This document shows positions 30,138-41,310 of a stretch of DNA of 64,000 bases, one piece after another. Source of the stretch: Actinomycetes bacterium (lineage in GTDB: Bacteria; Actinomycetota; Actinomycetes; Mycobacteriales; Mycobacteriaceae). The stretch spans positions 62,001 to 126,000 of the forward strand of contig JAEZZR010000005.1 of the NCBI GenBank assembly GCA_023418505.1. Direction: 5' to 3'. Under the pieces are notes generated by a model, which was not told where the DNA came from, did not search any database, and saw only the letters and a program-made list of their open reading frames with translations. A program made the position numbers and the translations under genes. The first letter of the stretch is position 1. The number at the start of each line of letters is the position of its first letter.

Positions 30138-31597
30138 CTCTCGCCCATGACGAAGCTGCTGCAGCTCAAACACCTCAAAATCGCACTCCGCAAACTGACG
30201 AAGAAATTATCGAATCCATTGGTGCCTACCAGTATGGTTGGCACGACTCCGACGTCGCTGGCGCTGCTGCACAGCGTGGCTTGTCCGAGGATGTCGTCCG
30301 CGATATTTCGGCACAGAAGAGCGAGCCAGAGTGGATGCTCAACCGTCGCCTGAAGGCTCTTAATATCTTCGACCGCAAGCCGATGCCTACCTGGGGCGCG
30401 GACTTGTCGGACATCGATTTCGATAACATTAAGTACTTCGTCCGCTCGACTGAAAAGCAAGCGCAGACCTGGGATGATCTGCCTGCTGATATTAAAGAGA
30501 CTTACGACAAGCTAGGTATCCCAGAGGCTGAGAAGCAGCGCCTGGTTGCTGGCGTTGCCGCTCAGTACGAATCTGAAGTGGTCTACCACCAGATTCGTGA
30601 AGACTTAGAGGCGCAAGGCGTTATCTTCCTAGATACCGATACCGCACTAAAGGAGCACCCGGAGCTCTTCCAGGAATACTTCGGCACTGTTATTCCGGCC
30701 GGCGACAACAAGTTCGCGGCTTTGAATACCGCCGTTTGGTCCGGTGGTTCCTTTATTTACGTGCCACCTGGGGTTCATGTGGATATTCCGCTACAGGCGT
30801 ACTTCCGCATTAACACCGAGAACATGGGTCAGTTCGAGCGCACCCTCATCATCGTCGACGAGGATGCTTACGTGCATTACGTTGAGGGCTGTACTGCTCC
30901 GATTTACAAGTCGGACTCACTGCACTCTGCTGTGGTGGAGATCATCGTGAAGAAGGGCGGCCGTTGCCGTTACACCACCATTCAGAACTGGTCCAACAAC
31001 GTCTACAACCTGGTGACTAAGCGCACCAAGTGTGAAGAAGGCGCCACCATGGAGTGGATCGATGGCAACATCGGCTCTAAGGTCACCATGAAGTACCCAG
31101 CGGTGTGGATGACTGGCCCGCATGCGAAGGGCGAGGTTTTGTCCGTAGCTTTCGCTGGTGAAGGCCAGTTCCAGGACACCGGCGCCAAGATGGTGCACAT
31201 GGCTCCGAACACGAAGTCCAATATTGTGTCGAAGTCCGTCGCCCGCAGTGGTGGCCGTGCTGCCTACCGTGGTTTGGTGCAGATCAACAAGGGTGCAAAG
31301 CACTCGCACTCGAATGTGGAATGTGATGCACTGCTGGTGGATACGATTTCGCGTTCGGATACCTATCCATACGTGGATGTGCGCGAAGATGATGTGACGC
31401 TTGGCCACGAAGCAACGGTGTCGCGCGTTTCCGATGAACAGCTGTTCTACCTTATGAGTCGCGGCATCGAAGAAGACGACGCAATGGCGATGGTAGTACG
31501 CGGTTTCGTGGAGCCAATCGCTAAGGAACTCCCAATGGAGTACGCACTAGAGTTGAACCGCTTGATCGAACTGCAAATGGAAGGCTCGGTTGGTTAA
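30134..31597 (+). CDS. sufB: Fe-S scaffold subunit SufB
   Basis: Core of the SufBCD scaffold, on which Fe-S clusters are built before transfer to targets such as aconitase. It has 487 residues. The typical [20 protein letters not shown] and [15 protein letters not shown] (conserved Cys) are present. GTG start with AAAGGAG nine bases upstream, overlapping the sufR stop by four bases. No intein is present, unlike the M. tuberculosis homologue. sufD follows after 3 bases. Confidence 0.97.
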   Translation: MTLAHDEAAAAQTPQNRTPQTDEEIIESIGAYQYGWHDSDVAGAAAQRGLSEDVVRDISAQKSEPEWMLNRRLKALNIFDRKPMPTWGADLSDIDFDNIKYFVRSTEKQAQTWDDLPADIKETYDKLGIPEAEKQRLVAGVAAQYESEVVYHQIREDLEAQGVIFLDTDTALKEHPELFQEYFGTVIPAGDNKFAALNTAVWSGGSFIYVPPGVHVDIPLQAYFRINTENMGQFERTLIIVDEDAYVHYVEGCTAPIYKSDSLHSAVVEIIVKKGGRCRYTTIQNWSNNVYNLVTKRTKCEEGATMEWIDGNIGSKVTMKYPAVWMTGPHAKGEVLSVAFAGEGQFQDTGAKMVHMAPNTKSNIVSKSVARSGGRAAYRGLVQINKGAKHSHSNVECDALLVDTISRSDTYPYVDVREDDVTLGHEATVSRVSDEQLFYLMSRGIEEDDAMAMVVRGFVEPIAKELPMEYALELNRLIELQMEGSVG

Positions 31598-31600
31598 TCC

Positions 31601-32794
31601 ATGTCTGAAGTAACGATTACTGAAAAGCAGGGCGAGCACAAGCGCCGTGTCTTGGCGAATAAGGGCGATGTTTTCGCTTCTTTCGATGTCAATGACTTCG
31701 CGGTTCCTGGTGGTCGCGATGAGGAGTGGCGTTTCACTCCGCTACGTCGTTTGAACGGGCTTCACGACGGTACCGCCGGCACCCCGAAAGCTGCGGAATA
31801 TGAGTTCGGCGGCCCAGGCGAGTCCGAGGGTGTCACGGTAGAAGATGCCTCCCGTGGCGACGAGCGTCTCGGCCGTGCGGGCAAGCCAACCGACCGTGTG
31901 GCAGCTCAGGCATTCTCTTCTTTCGATACCGCCAAGGTAGTTACGTTTAAAAAGAACGCCACCCCCGAAGAGCCGTTGACGATCACTGTTTCCGGCCCCG
32001 GCGAGGGTGAAGTGGCCTACGGCCACCTGGTCATCCAGGTTGAGCAGCACGCCGAGGCTGCTGTGGTTCTGGACTACCGTGGCACGGGTTCGTTCGCTGA
32101 CAACGTCGAGTTTGTGCTTGCCGACGGCGCTCGCCTGGCAGTAGTGACTTTGGCGAACTGGAGCGAAGGTGCAGTGCACTTGAGTGCGCACCACGGCTTG
32201 GTTGGCCGAGATGCAGTTTTGCGCCACTCGGTAGCTTGCTTCGGTGGCGATGTGGTGCGCTTCGTGCCACGTGTGCGCTTCGATGGCCCTGGTGGCGACG
32301 CCGAATTGCTGGGTGTCTACTTCGCTGATGCCGGCCAGTACTTTGAGCAGCGTCTGCTGGTAGATCACTCGGTGCCAAACTGCCGTTCGAATGTGATGTA
32401 CAAGGGTGCGCTGCAGGGCGATCCAGAGTCGAATAAGCCGGAAGCTCGCACTGCATGGGTAGGCGACGTGCTGATTCGTGCGGAAGCTGAAGGTACCGAT
32501 ACCTACGAGCTGAACCGTAACTTGGTGCTTACTGAAGGTGCCAGGGCAGATGCCGTACCAAACTTGGAAATCGAAACCGGTGAGATCCAGGGTGCAGGCC
32601 ACGCGGCCACTGTGGGTCGCTTCGACGACGAACAGTTGTTCTACTTGCTCTCTCGTGGCATCCCAGAAGATGTCGCTCGCCGACTGGTAGTACGTGGATT
32701 CTTCAACGAAGTCATCGGACTTATCCCAGTGGAATCGATCCGTAAGCGTTTGGAAGCGCTAATCGACGAAGAACTGAATACCGCTGGTCTGTAG
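31601..32794 (+). CDS. sufD: Fe-S scaffold subunit SufD
   Basis: Paralogue of SufB in the SufBC2D complex; together they form the cluster assembly site. It has 397 residues. The N-terminal DEEWRFTPLRRL motif, the beta-helix core ending in HAATVGRFDDEQLFYLLSRGIPE and a C-terminal RRLVVRGFFNEVI helix are family features, and the last two are shared with SufB. The ATG lies three bases after sufB. It is in the operon sufR-B-D-C-S-U-T. Confidence 0.96.
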   Translation: MSEVTITEKQGEHKRRVLANKGDVFASFDVNDFAVPGGRDEEWRFTPLRRLNGLHDGTAGTPKAAEYEFGGPGESEGVTVEDASRGDERLGRAGKPTDRVAAQAFSSFDTAKVVTFKKNATPEEPLTITVSGPGEGEVAYGHLVIQVEQHAEAAVVLDYRGTGSFADNVEFVLADGARLAVVTLANWSEGAVHLSAHHGLVGRDAVLRHSVACFGGDVVRFVPRVRFDGPGGDAELLGVYFADAGQYFEQRLLVDHSVPNCRSNVMYKGALQGDPESNKPEARTAWVGDVLIRAEAEGTDTYELNRNLVLTEGARADAVPNLEIETGEIQGAGHAATVGRFDDEQLFYLLSRGIPEDVARRLVVRGFFNEVIGLIPVESIRKRLEALIDEELNTAGL

Positions 32795-32852
32795 GCACTG
32801 CCAGATAAACGTACCCCTGAATCGTTTTATTGAAATAAGGAATGAGAATAAA

Positions 32853-34866
<2,014 letters not shown>

Positions 34867-34942
34867 CTCGTTGCATTAGCTAGACGTTAAAATTCGTCGT
34901 AAAGCAATTCTTGGATCACACGGCAGACCACTGGGAAGAAGT

Positions 34943-35392
34943 ATGAGACTCGAAGCGATGTACCAGGAGGTAATCCTGGATCACTACAAACACCCGCAGC
35001 ACAGTGGCCTGCGTGCGCCTTACGATGCGGAAGTGCACCATGTGAATCCGTCGTGTGGTGACGAGCTGACGTTGCGCGTACATATCGTGGAAAAAGATGG
35101 TGTGCCTACGGTGTTTGATGTGTCTTATGAGGCACAAGGCTGTTCGATTTCGCAGGCTTCCACCTCGGTAATGGCCGAGGAGATCGTGGGTCTGCCACTA
35201 GAAGAAGCACTGGAGAAACTAGCCGAATTCGAGCGGATGATTACCTCGCGCGGCAAGGTGGAAGGCGACGAGGATCTGATTGGCGATGGGATTGCCTTTG
35301 CTGGTGTCTCGAAATATCCGGCTCGTGTGAAATGTGCGTTGTTGGGTTGGAAGGCTTTCCAAGCAGCAGCTGCCGAAGCTGTAACTGAATAG
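34943..35392 (+). CDS. sufU: Zinc-dependent sulfurtransferase SufU
   Basis: Accepts persulfide sulfur from SufS. IscU-like fold: ligand residues in NPSCGDEL, GCSISQAS and RVKCALL; the Asp and three Cys form the zinc site in SufU proteins. It has 149 residues and includes the region after the second Cys that distinguishes SufU from IscU. ATG 34943 follows GGGAAGAAG. It sits 76 bases after sufS without a terminator. Confidence 0.94.
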   Translation: MRLEAMYQEVILDHYKHPQHSGLRAPYDAEVHHVNPSCGDELTLRVHIVEKDGVPTVFDVSYEAQGCSISQASTSVMAEEIVGLPLEEALEKLAEFERMITSRGKVEGDEDLIGDGIAFAGVSKYPARVKCALLGWKAFQAAAAEAVTE

Positions 35393-35410
35393 CTATAGCT
35401 GAATAAAGAT

Positions 35411-35430
35411 TTTCGAAGGATTTCGAAGGA
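35411..35430 (+). repeat. Perfect 10-bp tandem duplication carrying the sufT ribosome binding site
   Basis: TTTCGAAGGA occurs twice head to tail (35411-35420 and 35421-35430). Each copy ends in an AAGGA Shine-Dalgarno core. The second is 7 bases from the sufT ATG. A recent small duplication is the simplest reading. Confidence 0.85.
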
Positions 35431-35437
35431 TAAAGCA

Positions 35438-35899
35438 ATGAACGACGAAAACCAGAATCTACAAAGCGCAGATCCTATTAACGGTGAGCAAGTAGCTCCA
35501 GGTGCTAATGCTGACGACGAAGAGGTCGAAGACCCATACGCCGGTTTGACAGTACCACCGCGACCAGAGCAATCGGAGGCCGATAATGCGCTGGCTTACG
35601 AGGTTGAAGAGGCCATGTTCGAGGTAATCGACCCGGAACTAGGCATTAACGTTATTGATCTCGGCTTGGTGTACGACATTTGGATTGAAGAAGGCTCCAA
35701 AGCCATTATTCACATGACGTTGACCTCGCCGGCATGTCCACTGACCGATATGCTGACCGAGCAAACTCGCTCTGAAGTTATGCAGGTTGATGGCGTCGAA
35801 GATTTCGATATCAACTGGGTATGGTCGCCGCCCTGGGGGCCACAGATGATTACCGAAGACGGTCGCGAACAGCTCCGCGCCTTCGGAATGCCTATTTAG
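35438..35899 (+). CDS. sufT: SufT/DUF59 Fe-S maturation protein
   Basis: MIP18/DUF59 family protein that helps Fe-S cluster maturation or transfer. It has 153 residues. An acidic, disordered N-terminus of about 40 residues is followed by the DUF59 domain with VIDPELGINVIDLGLVYDI, TLTSPACPLTD (conserved Cys) and NWVWSPPWGPQMITEDGREQL. It is last in the suf operon, 45 bases after sufU, corresponding to Rv1466. The transcript then runs into a hairpin at 35940. Confidence 0.94.
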   Translation: MNDENQNLQSADPINGEQVAPGANADDEEVEDPYAGLTVPPRPEQSEADNALAYEVEEAMFEVIDPELGINVIDLGLVYDIWIEEGSKAIIHMTLTSPACPLTDMLTEQTRSEVMQVDGVEDFDINWVWSPPWGPQMITEDGREQLRAFGMPI

Positions 35900-35913
35900 C
35901 TCGGATTGCCGAT

Positions 35914-37395
35914 TTAGTTCCGGCTTAAATCTGCAGTGGCAGGATCGACAGCTTTCGATCCTGTCTTCTTTTTATGTCCCCACCAAAGAGCTAAGAACAC
36001 TGGGATGCCCAAGTATGGGGTCAAAATTGCGAACCAGTTTTCACCCGTCGTTGCTGGCTCGTAAGCCTGGCCAAGCACTACGAAGAAGCACATCAGTAGC
36101 GCCAAAATAGCGCCAGCGGGGAAGAAGTTCGCCCGATACGGCAGGCTATCCAGCGACACATTCTGCGCCTTCAAGCATTTGCGGAAGTGATAGTGGCTAT
36201 ACGAGATACCGATCCAGGTGATAAATCCTGCCAACGCAGAGAGCGTGAGCAAGAAGGTATAAGCCACGCCATCGCCTACCAGCGAGGTTAAGAAGCCGAA
36301 CATTCCGATCGATGCAGTAGCGCAGAGCGCGCGCATTGGCACGCCGTTGTTATTGACTTTGCCGAAGAATTTCGGTGCCTGGCCAGTGCGCGATAATGCG
36401 AACAGCATACGGGTAGAGACATAAAGACCAGAGTTGCCGGCCGAAAGCACCGAGGTAAGGATCACGGCGTTCATCAAAGCCGCGGCAAATGCGACACCAG
36501 CGGTATCGAACACCAAGGTAAATGGACTGACGGCAATATTGTCCTCGGAAGAACGCAACAAGTTCGGATCGGTATAAGGAATCAAGAAACCAATAACCGT
36601 AATCGCACCGATGTAGAATAGCAGGATACGCCAGAAGATAGTCCGAATCGCTTTTGGAATCGTGCGCTCTGGGTTTTCGGCTTCGCCGGCAGCCACGCCA
36701 ACCATTTCCGTGCCTTGGAACGAATAACCAGCTACCACGAATACCGCCAGTAGGCCGAGTCCGCCGTTGACGAAAGGCGCGTCGTCAAGCGTCCAATTCG
36801 AAAAGCCAGGGGAGCTGCCCGTCATCACACCGAAGATCATGGCCACGCCCAAAATCAAGAAAACGATAACGGTAATGACCTTGATGGCAGCAAACCAGAA
36901 TTCGCCTTCACCAAAAGCACGTGCCGAAAACGCATTCAACACAAAGATCAGCAACAAGAACAGCGCTGACCACACAATCGCTGGGACATCAGGGAACCAA
37001 TACCGCATCACCAAAGCGGCGGCGACCAATTCTGCAGCAACCGTAATTGCCCAGTTGAACCAATAATTCCACCCGATAGCGAACCCGAAACTTGGGGAAA
37101 CATAGCGCGTGCCATATTCCTGGAACGAGCCAGCAACCGGCAAGTAGGCAGCCATCTCGCCGAGCGACTGCATCACCAGCCACACCATCAGACCAATCAG
37201 CAAGTAAGCAACTAATGCACCACCTGGGCCGGCTTGAGAAATAGTGGCACCAGAGGCAACGAACAGGCCGGTACCGATTGCACCACCAATGGCAATCATG
37301 TTTAGGTGGCGAGCTTGTAACCGTCGCTGCAGCTGTCTAGCTGAGGATTTTTCGGCGCTATTTGGAATAGCGTCTACGGGTTCTGGCGAAGTCAT
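35914..37395 (-). CDS. LysP-like amino acid permease (APC superfamily)
   Basis: Inner-membrane amino acid/proton symporter with about 12 membrane segments; 493 residues. The match to Escherichia coli LysP, as I remember it, is extensive: RHLNMIAIGGAIGTGLFVAS, SLGEMAAYLPVAGSF, WNYWFNWAITVA, SPFTLVFDTAGV, VLSAGNSGLYVSTRML. Lysine is therefore the likeliest substrate, but aromatic or GABA permeases share much of this. The start ATG 37395 overlaps the lycopene cyclase stop (ATGA). Its last codons contain the hairpin that terminates the suf transcript arriving from the other side. Confidence 0.88.
   Translation of the reverse strand: MTSPEPVDAIPNSAEKSSARQLQRRLQARHLNMIAIGGAIGTGLFVASGATISQAGPGGALVAYLLIGLMVWLVMQSLGEMAAYLPVAGSFQEYGTRYVSPSFGFAIGWNYWFNWAITVAAELVAAALVMRYWFPDVPAIVWSALFLLLIFVLNAFSARAFGEGEFWFAAIKVITVIVFLILGVAMIFGVMTGSSPGFSNWTLDDAPFVNGGLGLLAVFVVAGYSFQGTEMVGVAAGEAENPERTIPKAIRTIFWRILLFYIGAITVIGFLIPYTDPNLLRSSEDNIAVSPFTLVFDTAGVAFAAALMNAVILTSVLSAGNSGLYVSTRMLFALSRTGQAPKFFGKVNNNGVPMRALCATASIGMFGFLTSLVGDGVAYTFLLTLSALAGFITWIGISYSHYHFRKCLKAQNVSLDSLPYRANFFPAGAILALLMCFFVVLGQAYEPATTGENWFAILTPYLGIPVFLALWWGHKKKTGSKAVDPATADLSRN
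35940..35974 (+). terminator. suf operon terminator, inside the 3' end of the convergent permease gene
   Basis: Stem CAGGATCGA (35940-35948) with TCGATCCTG (35955-35963), 6-base loop, followed by TCTTCTTTTTA. It lies about 40 bases after sufT and within the coding C-terminus of the permease on the opposite strand. Confidence 0.82.
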
Positions 37396-38828
37396 GCGTT
37401 TAAATATATAACTCCACGGCTAAATCCTTTAAGCAGTTGCCATAGTGTCGCTTTATCTCGTCTGATTAGTGGAACCGCCAAAGCCAACATGGTTCGGAGT
37501 AATTCCAGGTTCGTGGCTAGATTGGCAGTTTTGGAGGGGCGATTTTGTGAGCGTGAAGTGCTGCCGGGTGTGAGATATGCCTCGATTCGCTTCGGCGCCA
37601 GATCAAAGAAAGCACTGAAAAATATTTGCGTTTGCCGTGGCGGGAACTCGAGCAGTGCGCCGAGACCGCGTCGCAGCAAGATCCCCGCGAATCTTCCTCC
37701 CGGTGGCTGCGGAGCAATGCCAGCGAGGATGCGTTCTACTTGGCTGTCGACGGTTGCTGCTGTGGCGCCCACGCTATAGCCAGTAGCCGGATGGAGCCAG
37801 GAGCCAGCTGGCTTTCCGCTGCGCGAGCGCACACCAACCGAACCGAAACCCCAATGCTGGTACTTGCTTGGTGTGCTGGTTGTGCTTGGTGTGCTGGTTT
37901 TATTGGTTATGTCAGCCCGATTGAGCAACGGACTGAGCATCGGGAATGCCACTACCTCGTCATCGATGGCGAGGTTCGAATCAACACCGATCATTTCCAA
38001 GCGTTTCCCTTGCATCAACCGCAAATATTGGAGTGCAGCTTCAGCATTGGCAACGGTAACCCGAGGATGATGCAGTGTGCGTTTATTCGCAGTGGGGAAT
38101 TGATCACGAACCGCAGTTGCGAGAATGGTCTCTTCAATCAGCCAAGTCCCATCACCTAGTGGCAGGCGATAAGAAAAGGTCGGAATCGTATCGTACAGAT
38201 GAGCTAGTTCTGCGGAGAGTTCTTTAGGAACCTCGGGACGATCAGGTCGGCGGAAATCCATCAACGTTGGTTGCCGCACCTTGTCTGGCAGATCTGTTTC
38301 CCGAAAGACCTGGCCGTAAGCGAATTGGTAGTACGGGCTTGCGGCAGGCTCTCGCTCACCGCCTGCATCGGCAACAGCAGTACTCTTGCTCCTAGCCAGG
38401 CCTTTCCCAGTTGTAAACACCACTGCTGTTTTAGGTGCCTCATCCTCAGCGTCCATTTGCTCCCGCGTAATCACCTGAGGATCCGCCTGATATCCACCCA
38501 GCTGCGCCAACTCTTGGTTGTCGACAACACCATATTCACGCGACAGCTTCACACTGCGCGACCCCCGCTTACCCGGTTCTGCCACAATCACTTGCGGCTG
38601 AAATCGGCTGCGCAGGAAACCATCCGGCAACCAATCCGGCAATTGATCCATCCAAACACCGATCGTGGCAGGCAGGTTCGGCTGGCCAGCCAAGCTTGGA
38701 TCCGAAAGAGTGACGTCTAAGCCCCGCCGACTAGCTGCTGCAGCCAACAACCGCCCCGCAGGACCGGCACCAATTACGTGCAGGTGGTCGATAGGACGGT
38801 GGGGCACACGTCGTCGTAAGGCAGACAT
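37392..38828 (-). CDS. Lycopene cyclase family FAD-binding protein
   Basis: Resembles plant/cyanobacterial CrtL and bacterial CrtY lycopene cyclases, which cyclise the ends of lycopene. It has 478 residues. The N-terminal dinucleotide fold is HVIGAGPAGRLLAAAA; the middle has the family's TFSYRLPLGDGTWLIEETIL segment, and the C-terminal half LHPATGYSVGA. A low-complexity TSTPSTTSTPSK insert (encoded at 37863-37898) interrupts the region before the last domain. No other carotenoid gene is nearby, so the substrate cannot be inferred from context. Four-base overlap with the permease downstream suggests cotranscription. Well-known C. glutamicum cyclases are of an unrelated heterodimeric type. Confidence 0.82.
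   Translation of the reverse strand: MSALRRRVPHRPIDHLHVIGAGPAGRLLAAAASRRGLDVTLSDPSLAGQPNLPATIGVWMDQLPDWLPDGFLRSRFQPQVIVAEPGKRGSRSVKLSREYGVVDNQELAQLGGYQADPQVITREQMDAEDEAPKTAVVFTTGKGLARSKSTAVADAGGEREPAASPYYQFAYGQVFRETDLPDKVRQPTLMDFRRPDRPEVPKELSAELAHLYDTIPTFSYRLPLGDGTWLIEETILATAVRDQFPTANKRTLHHPRVTVANAEAALQYLRLMQGKRLEMIGVDSNLAIDDEVVAFPMLSPLLNRADITNKTSTPSTTSTPSKYQHWGFGSVGVRSRSGKPAGSWLHPATGYSVGATAATVDSQVERILAGIAPQPPGGRFAGILLRRGLGALLEFPPRQTQIFFSAFFDLAPKRIEAYLTPGSTSRSQNRPSKTANLATNLELLRTMLALAVPLIRRDKATLWQLLKGFSRGVIYLNA
37863..37898 (-). repeat. Two 18-bp tandem repeats in the lycopene cyclase gene
   Basis: Two adjacent 18-base units (37863-37880 and 37881-37898), identical except in the first few bases, encode the TSTPS repeat in the cyclase on the reverse strand. 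Their length keeps the frame. Confidence 0.8.
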
Positions 38829-38865
38829 AAACTCACTTTAGCGGTGCCTGGTAGGCTACCCGTTC

Positions 38866-40497
38866 GTGATTGTTACCCATGATCTTGAAGTCCGTGCAGG
38901 GGCGCGCACGCTTGTGTCTGCTCCTGGTGATCATTTGCGTATCCAACCTGGTGATCGCATTGGATTAGTCGGACGCAATGGTGCGGGTAAGACCACCACG
39001 ATGCGAGCACTTTCCGGGCAGACGAAACCTTACGGTGGGACGGTGACTACCTCCGGGCCGGTAGGGTATCTGCCCCAGGATTCGCGCGAGGGCAACATCG
39101 AGCAAACTGCACGCGACCGTGTGCTCTCTGCACGTGGGCTGGATTCCATTAAGCGCAGCATGGACCGTCAGCAAGAAATCATGGAAACGGCTATCTCGGA
39201 AGGCAAACGCGACGCCGCAATTAAGAAATACTCGCGCTTGGAGGAGCGCTACCACAGCCTTGGCGGCTATGAAGCCGGCGCCGAAGCCGCGCGCATCTGT
39301 TCCGCGCTGGGCTTGCCGGATCGCGTTTTGGATCAGCAGCTAAAGACGTTATCGGGTGGGCAGCGCCGCCGCGTTGAATTGGCGCAGATTCTGTTTGCTG
39401 CCACGGAAGGCACCGGGAAGTCGGCAACTACTTTGCTACTCGACGAACCGACCAACCACCTGGACGCCGATTCCATTACCTGGCTGCGCAGCTTTTTAAA
39501 GAAGCACGAAGGCGGCTTGGTGGTGATCTCTCACGACGTGGAATTGCTCCGCGCCGTGTGTAACAAGGTCTGGTTCCTTGATGCGATGCGCGCAGAGATT
39601 GACGTCTACAACATGGGCTGGCGACGCTACGTCGATGCCCGCGCAGCAGACGAAACCCGTCGGCGACGCGAACTAGCCAACGCGGAAAAGAAAGCCGCAG
39701 CGCTGCGCCAACAAGCAGAACGCTTCGGTGCTAAGGCCACAAAAGCGAGAGCCGCAAAGCAGATGTTGGCTCGCGCAGATCGCATCGTGGAGCAAGTCGA
39801 TGACATTCGCGTGGCCGACAAAGTAGCTAGCATCAGCTTCCCAAAACCAGCGCCGTGTGGAAAAACTCCGTTGAAGGCCACCGGACTGACCAAAATGTAT
39901 GGGTCTTTGGAAGTGTTTGCCGGCGTCGACCTAGTTATCGATCGTGGTTCACGCGTGGTAGTGCTGGGCTTTAACGGCGCTGGTAAAACCACGCTGCTGA
40001 AGCTACTGGCCGGGGTAGAACGCACCGACGGCGAAGGTGGCATTGTTACTGGCCATGGCCTGAAAATTGGCTACTTCGCTCAGGAGCACGACACCATCAA
40101 CCCCGAACACAGCGTGTGGGAAAACATCGTGGCTGCCTGCCCAGAGGTAGATGAACCTCGATTGCGCAGCTTGCTGGGTGCGTTTATGTTCTCCGGCGAT
40201 CAACTGGCACAACCTGCCGGTACGTTGTCTGGCGGTGAGAAGACGCGTCTAGCTCTGGCTTCGCTAGTGAGCTCGGGTGCTAACGTTTTGCTTCTCGACG
40301 AGCCAACAAACAACCTTGATCCCATCAGCCGCGAACAAGTCCTCGATGCTTTGAAGACCTATGAAGGGGCGGTGGTACTGGTTACTCACGATCCCGGGGC
40401 AGTAAAATCCTTGGATCCAGAGCGCGTGATCATTCTGCCGGATGGCACCGAAGATCTTTGGAGTGACGATTACATGGAGATCGTTGAACTAGCTTAG
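38866..40497 (+). CDS. ABC-F family ATPase
   Basis: Soluble protein with two ABC domains and no membrane segment, characteristic of ABC-F translation factors and antibiotic-resistance proteins acting at the ribosomal E site. First domain: Walker A GRNGAGKTTT, signature LSGGQRRRVELA, Walker B TLLLDEPTNHLD. Second: GFNGAGKTTL, LSGGEKTRLALA, VLLLDEPTNNLD. A charged Arg/Lys-rich linker (about residues 255-320) joins them. It is the homologue by position of Rv1473. Start GTG 38866 is divergent from the cyclase across only 37 bases. Sequence alone cannot say whether it is a housekeeping factor or gives resistance. Confidence 0.92.
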   Translation: MIVTHDLEVRAGARTLVSAPGDHLRIQPGDRIGLVGRNGAGKTTTMRALSGQTKPYGGTVTTSGPVGYLPQDSREGNIEQTARDRVLSARGLDSIKRSMDRQQEIMETAISEGKRDAAIKKYSRLEERYHSLGGYEAGAEAARICSALGLPDRVLDQQLKTLSGGQRRRVELAQILFAATEGTGKSATTLLLDEPTNHLDADSITWLRSFLKKHEGGLVVISHDVELLRAVCNKVWFLDAMRAEIDVYNMGWRRYVDARAADETRRRRELANAEKKAAALRQQAERFGAKATKARAAKQMLARADRIVEQVDDIRVADKVASISFPKPAPCGKTPLKATGLTKMYGSLEVFAGVDLVIDRGSRVVVLGFNGAGKTTLLKLLAGVERTDGEGGIVTGHGLKIGYFAQEHDTINPEHSVWENIVAACPEVDEPRLRSLLGAFMFSGDQLAQPAGTLSGGEKTRLALASLVSSGANVLLLDEPTNNLDPISREQVLDALKTYEGAVVLVTHDPGAVKSLDPERVIILPDGTEDLWSDDYMEIVELA

Positions 40498-40524
40498 GAC
40501 TCGCTTAGGGCTCGCTTAGGACTC
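40492..40524. repeat. Three 11-bp tandem repeats spanning two convergent stop codons
   Basis: Units GCTTAGGACTC, GCTTAGGGCTC and GCTTAGGACTC lie at 40492-40502, 40503-40513 and 40514-40524. The first contains the TAG stop of the ABC-F gene; the third contains the reverse-strand TAA stop of the amidotransferase. Every copy supplies a TTAG stop on both strands, so expansion would be harmless to both genes. Confidence 0.85.
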
Positions 40525-41280
40525 AGTGCGGGCAAGCTCGATGAAGTTTTTCAGCATTGCGCCTGCCAGATGCACGGGACGCTGCCGAGCTTGAGCAACT
40601 GCTTTGCGGTCGCCACCAGCCACAAAATAACCTCGATCAGCGTAAATATCTAACCGCTGCTTGAAGGTATCAGCATCGAGTTCCGGATGAAACTGCGTAG
40701 CATACGCCTTTGAGCCCATGCGGAACATCTGCACCGGGCAGTGGGCGCCGCTGGCAAGAACGTCGATATCGTAGCCGGCTGCGTGATTCGGCAAGACTTC
40801 GATTGCTTCTTTGTGGCCAACGATGCCAGGAAACGTCGTCGGCAGCCCTCGCAGTACCGGATCGGATAATCCCGCATCAGTCAAAGTAATGTCCACTACT
40901 GCTGCGGCTTCACCATATTTGTCAGAGATCGTGGCGTTGCTAGCAGCACCGAGTAGGCCAACGCCGTAGCACGCGCCGAAAAACGGAATCTGCTGCGATA
41001 AGACTTGCGCAATCAGCTGATCGAAAAAAGCTTCGATCTCCAATTGATGCTCTGATTTATTCGGATCGGAAGCATTAAATGGCCCGCCTCCAACAATGAT
41101 TGCTGAAAACGCCGAAAGATCAGTATGAGCCCAGGCCTCTAGTTGGGCGGTGCGCAGCTTCTCCACCCGGAGTTGATGCAGGTATGCGGGAGCGATCGAG
41201 GCCGCACGGGCGAATGAAAGCTGTTCCGCATGAGCCGCTGCATCCTCGCCACGGGTGGATAGTAATAAAACAGGCTTCAT
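40516..41280 (-). CDS. Class I glutamine amidotransferase-like protein (copy 1)
   Basis: Stand-alone GATase domain of the GMP-synthase type, 254 residues. The nucleophile Cys lies in IPFFGACYGVGLLG and the His-x-Glu pair in TQFHPELDAD, so the triad is complete. SAIIVGGGPFNASDP is the oxyanion region. It is homologous to the next gene, with the same motifs in the same order. No synthetase partner is adjacent, so the acceptor of the ammonia, or an alternative peptidase-like role, is unknown. It lies 30 bases after copy 2, probably at the end of the acn-acnR transcript. Its stop lies in the 11-bp tandem repeat. Confidence 0.88.
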   Translation of the reverse strand: MKPVLLLSTRGEDAAAHAEQLSFARAASIAPAYLHQLRVEKLRTAQLEAWAHTDLSAFSAIIVGGGPFNASDPNKSEHQLEIEAFFDQLIAQVLSQQIPFFGACYGVGLLGAASNATISDKYGEAAAVVDITLTDAGLSDPVLRGLPTTFPGIVGHKEAIEVLPNHAAGYDIDVLASGAHCPVQMFRMGSKAYATQFHPELDADTFKQRLDIYADRGYFVAGGDRKAVAQARQRPVHLAGAMLKNFIELARTES

Positions 41281-41310
41281 CGAATTCTTCCACTTACCAG
41301 ACAGGCCAAA

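Noticed and set aside
31742..32602. 286-codon open frame antisense to sufD
   Set aside because: The complement of sufD; the real operon genes are contiguous and complete.
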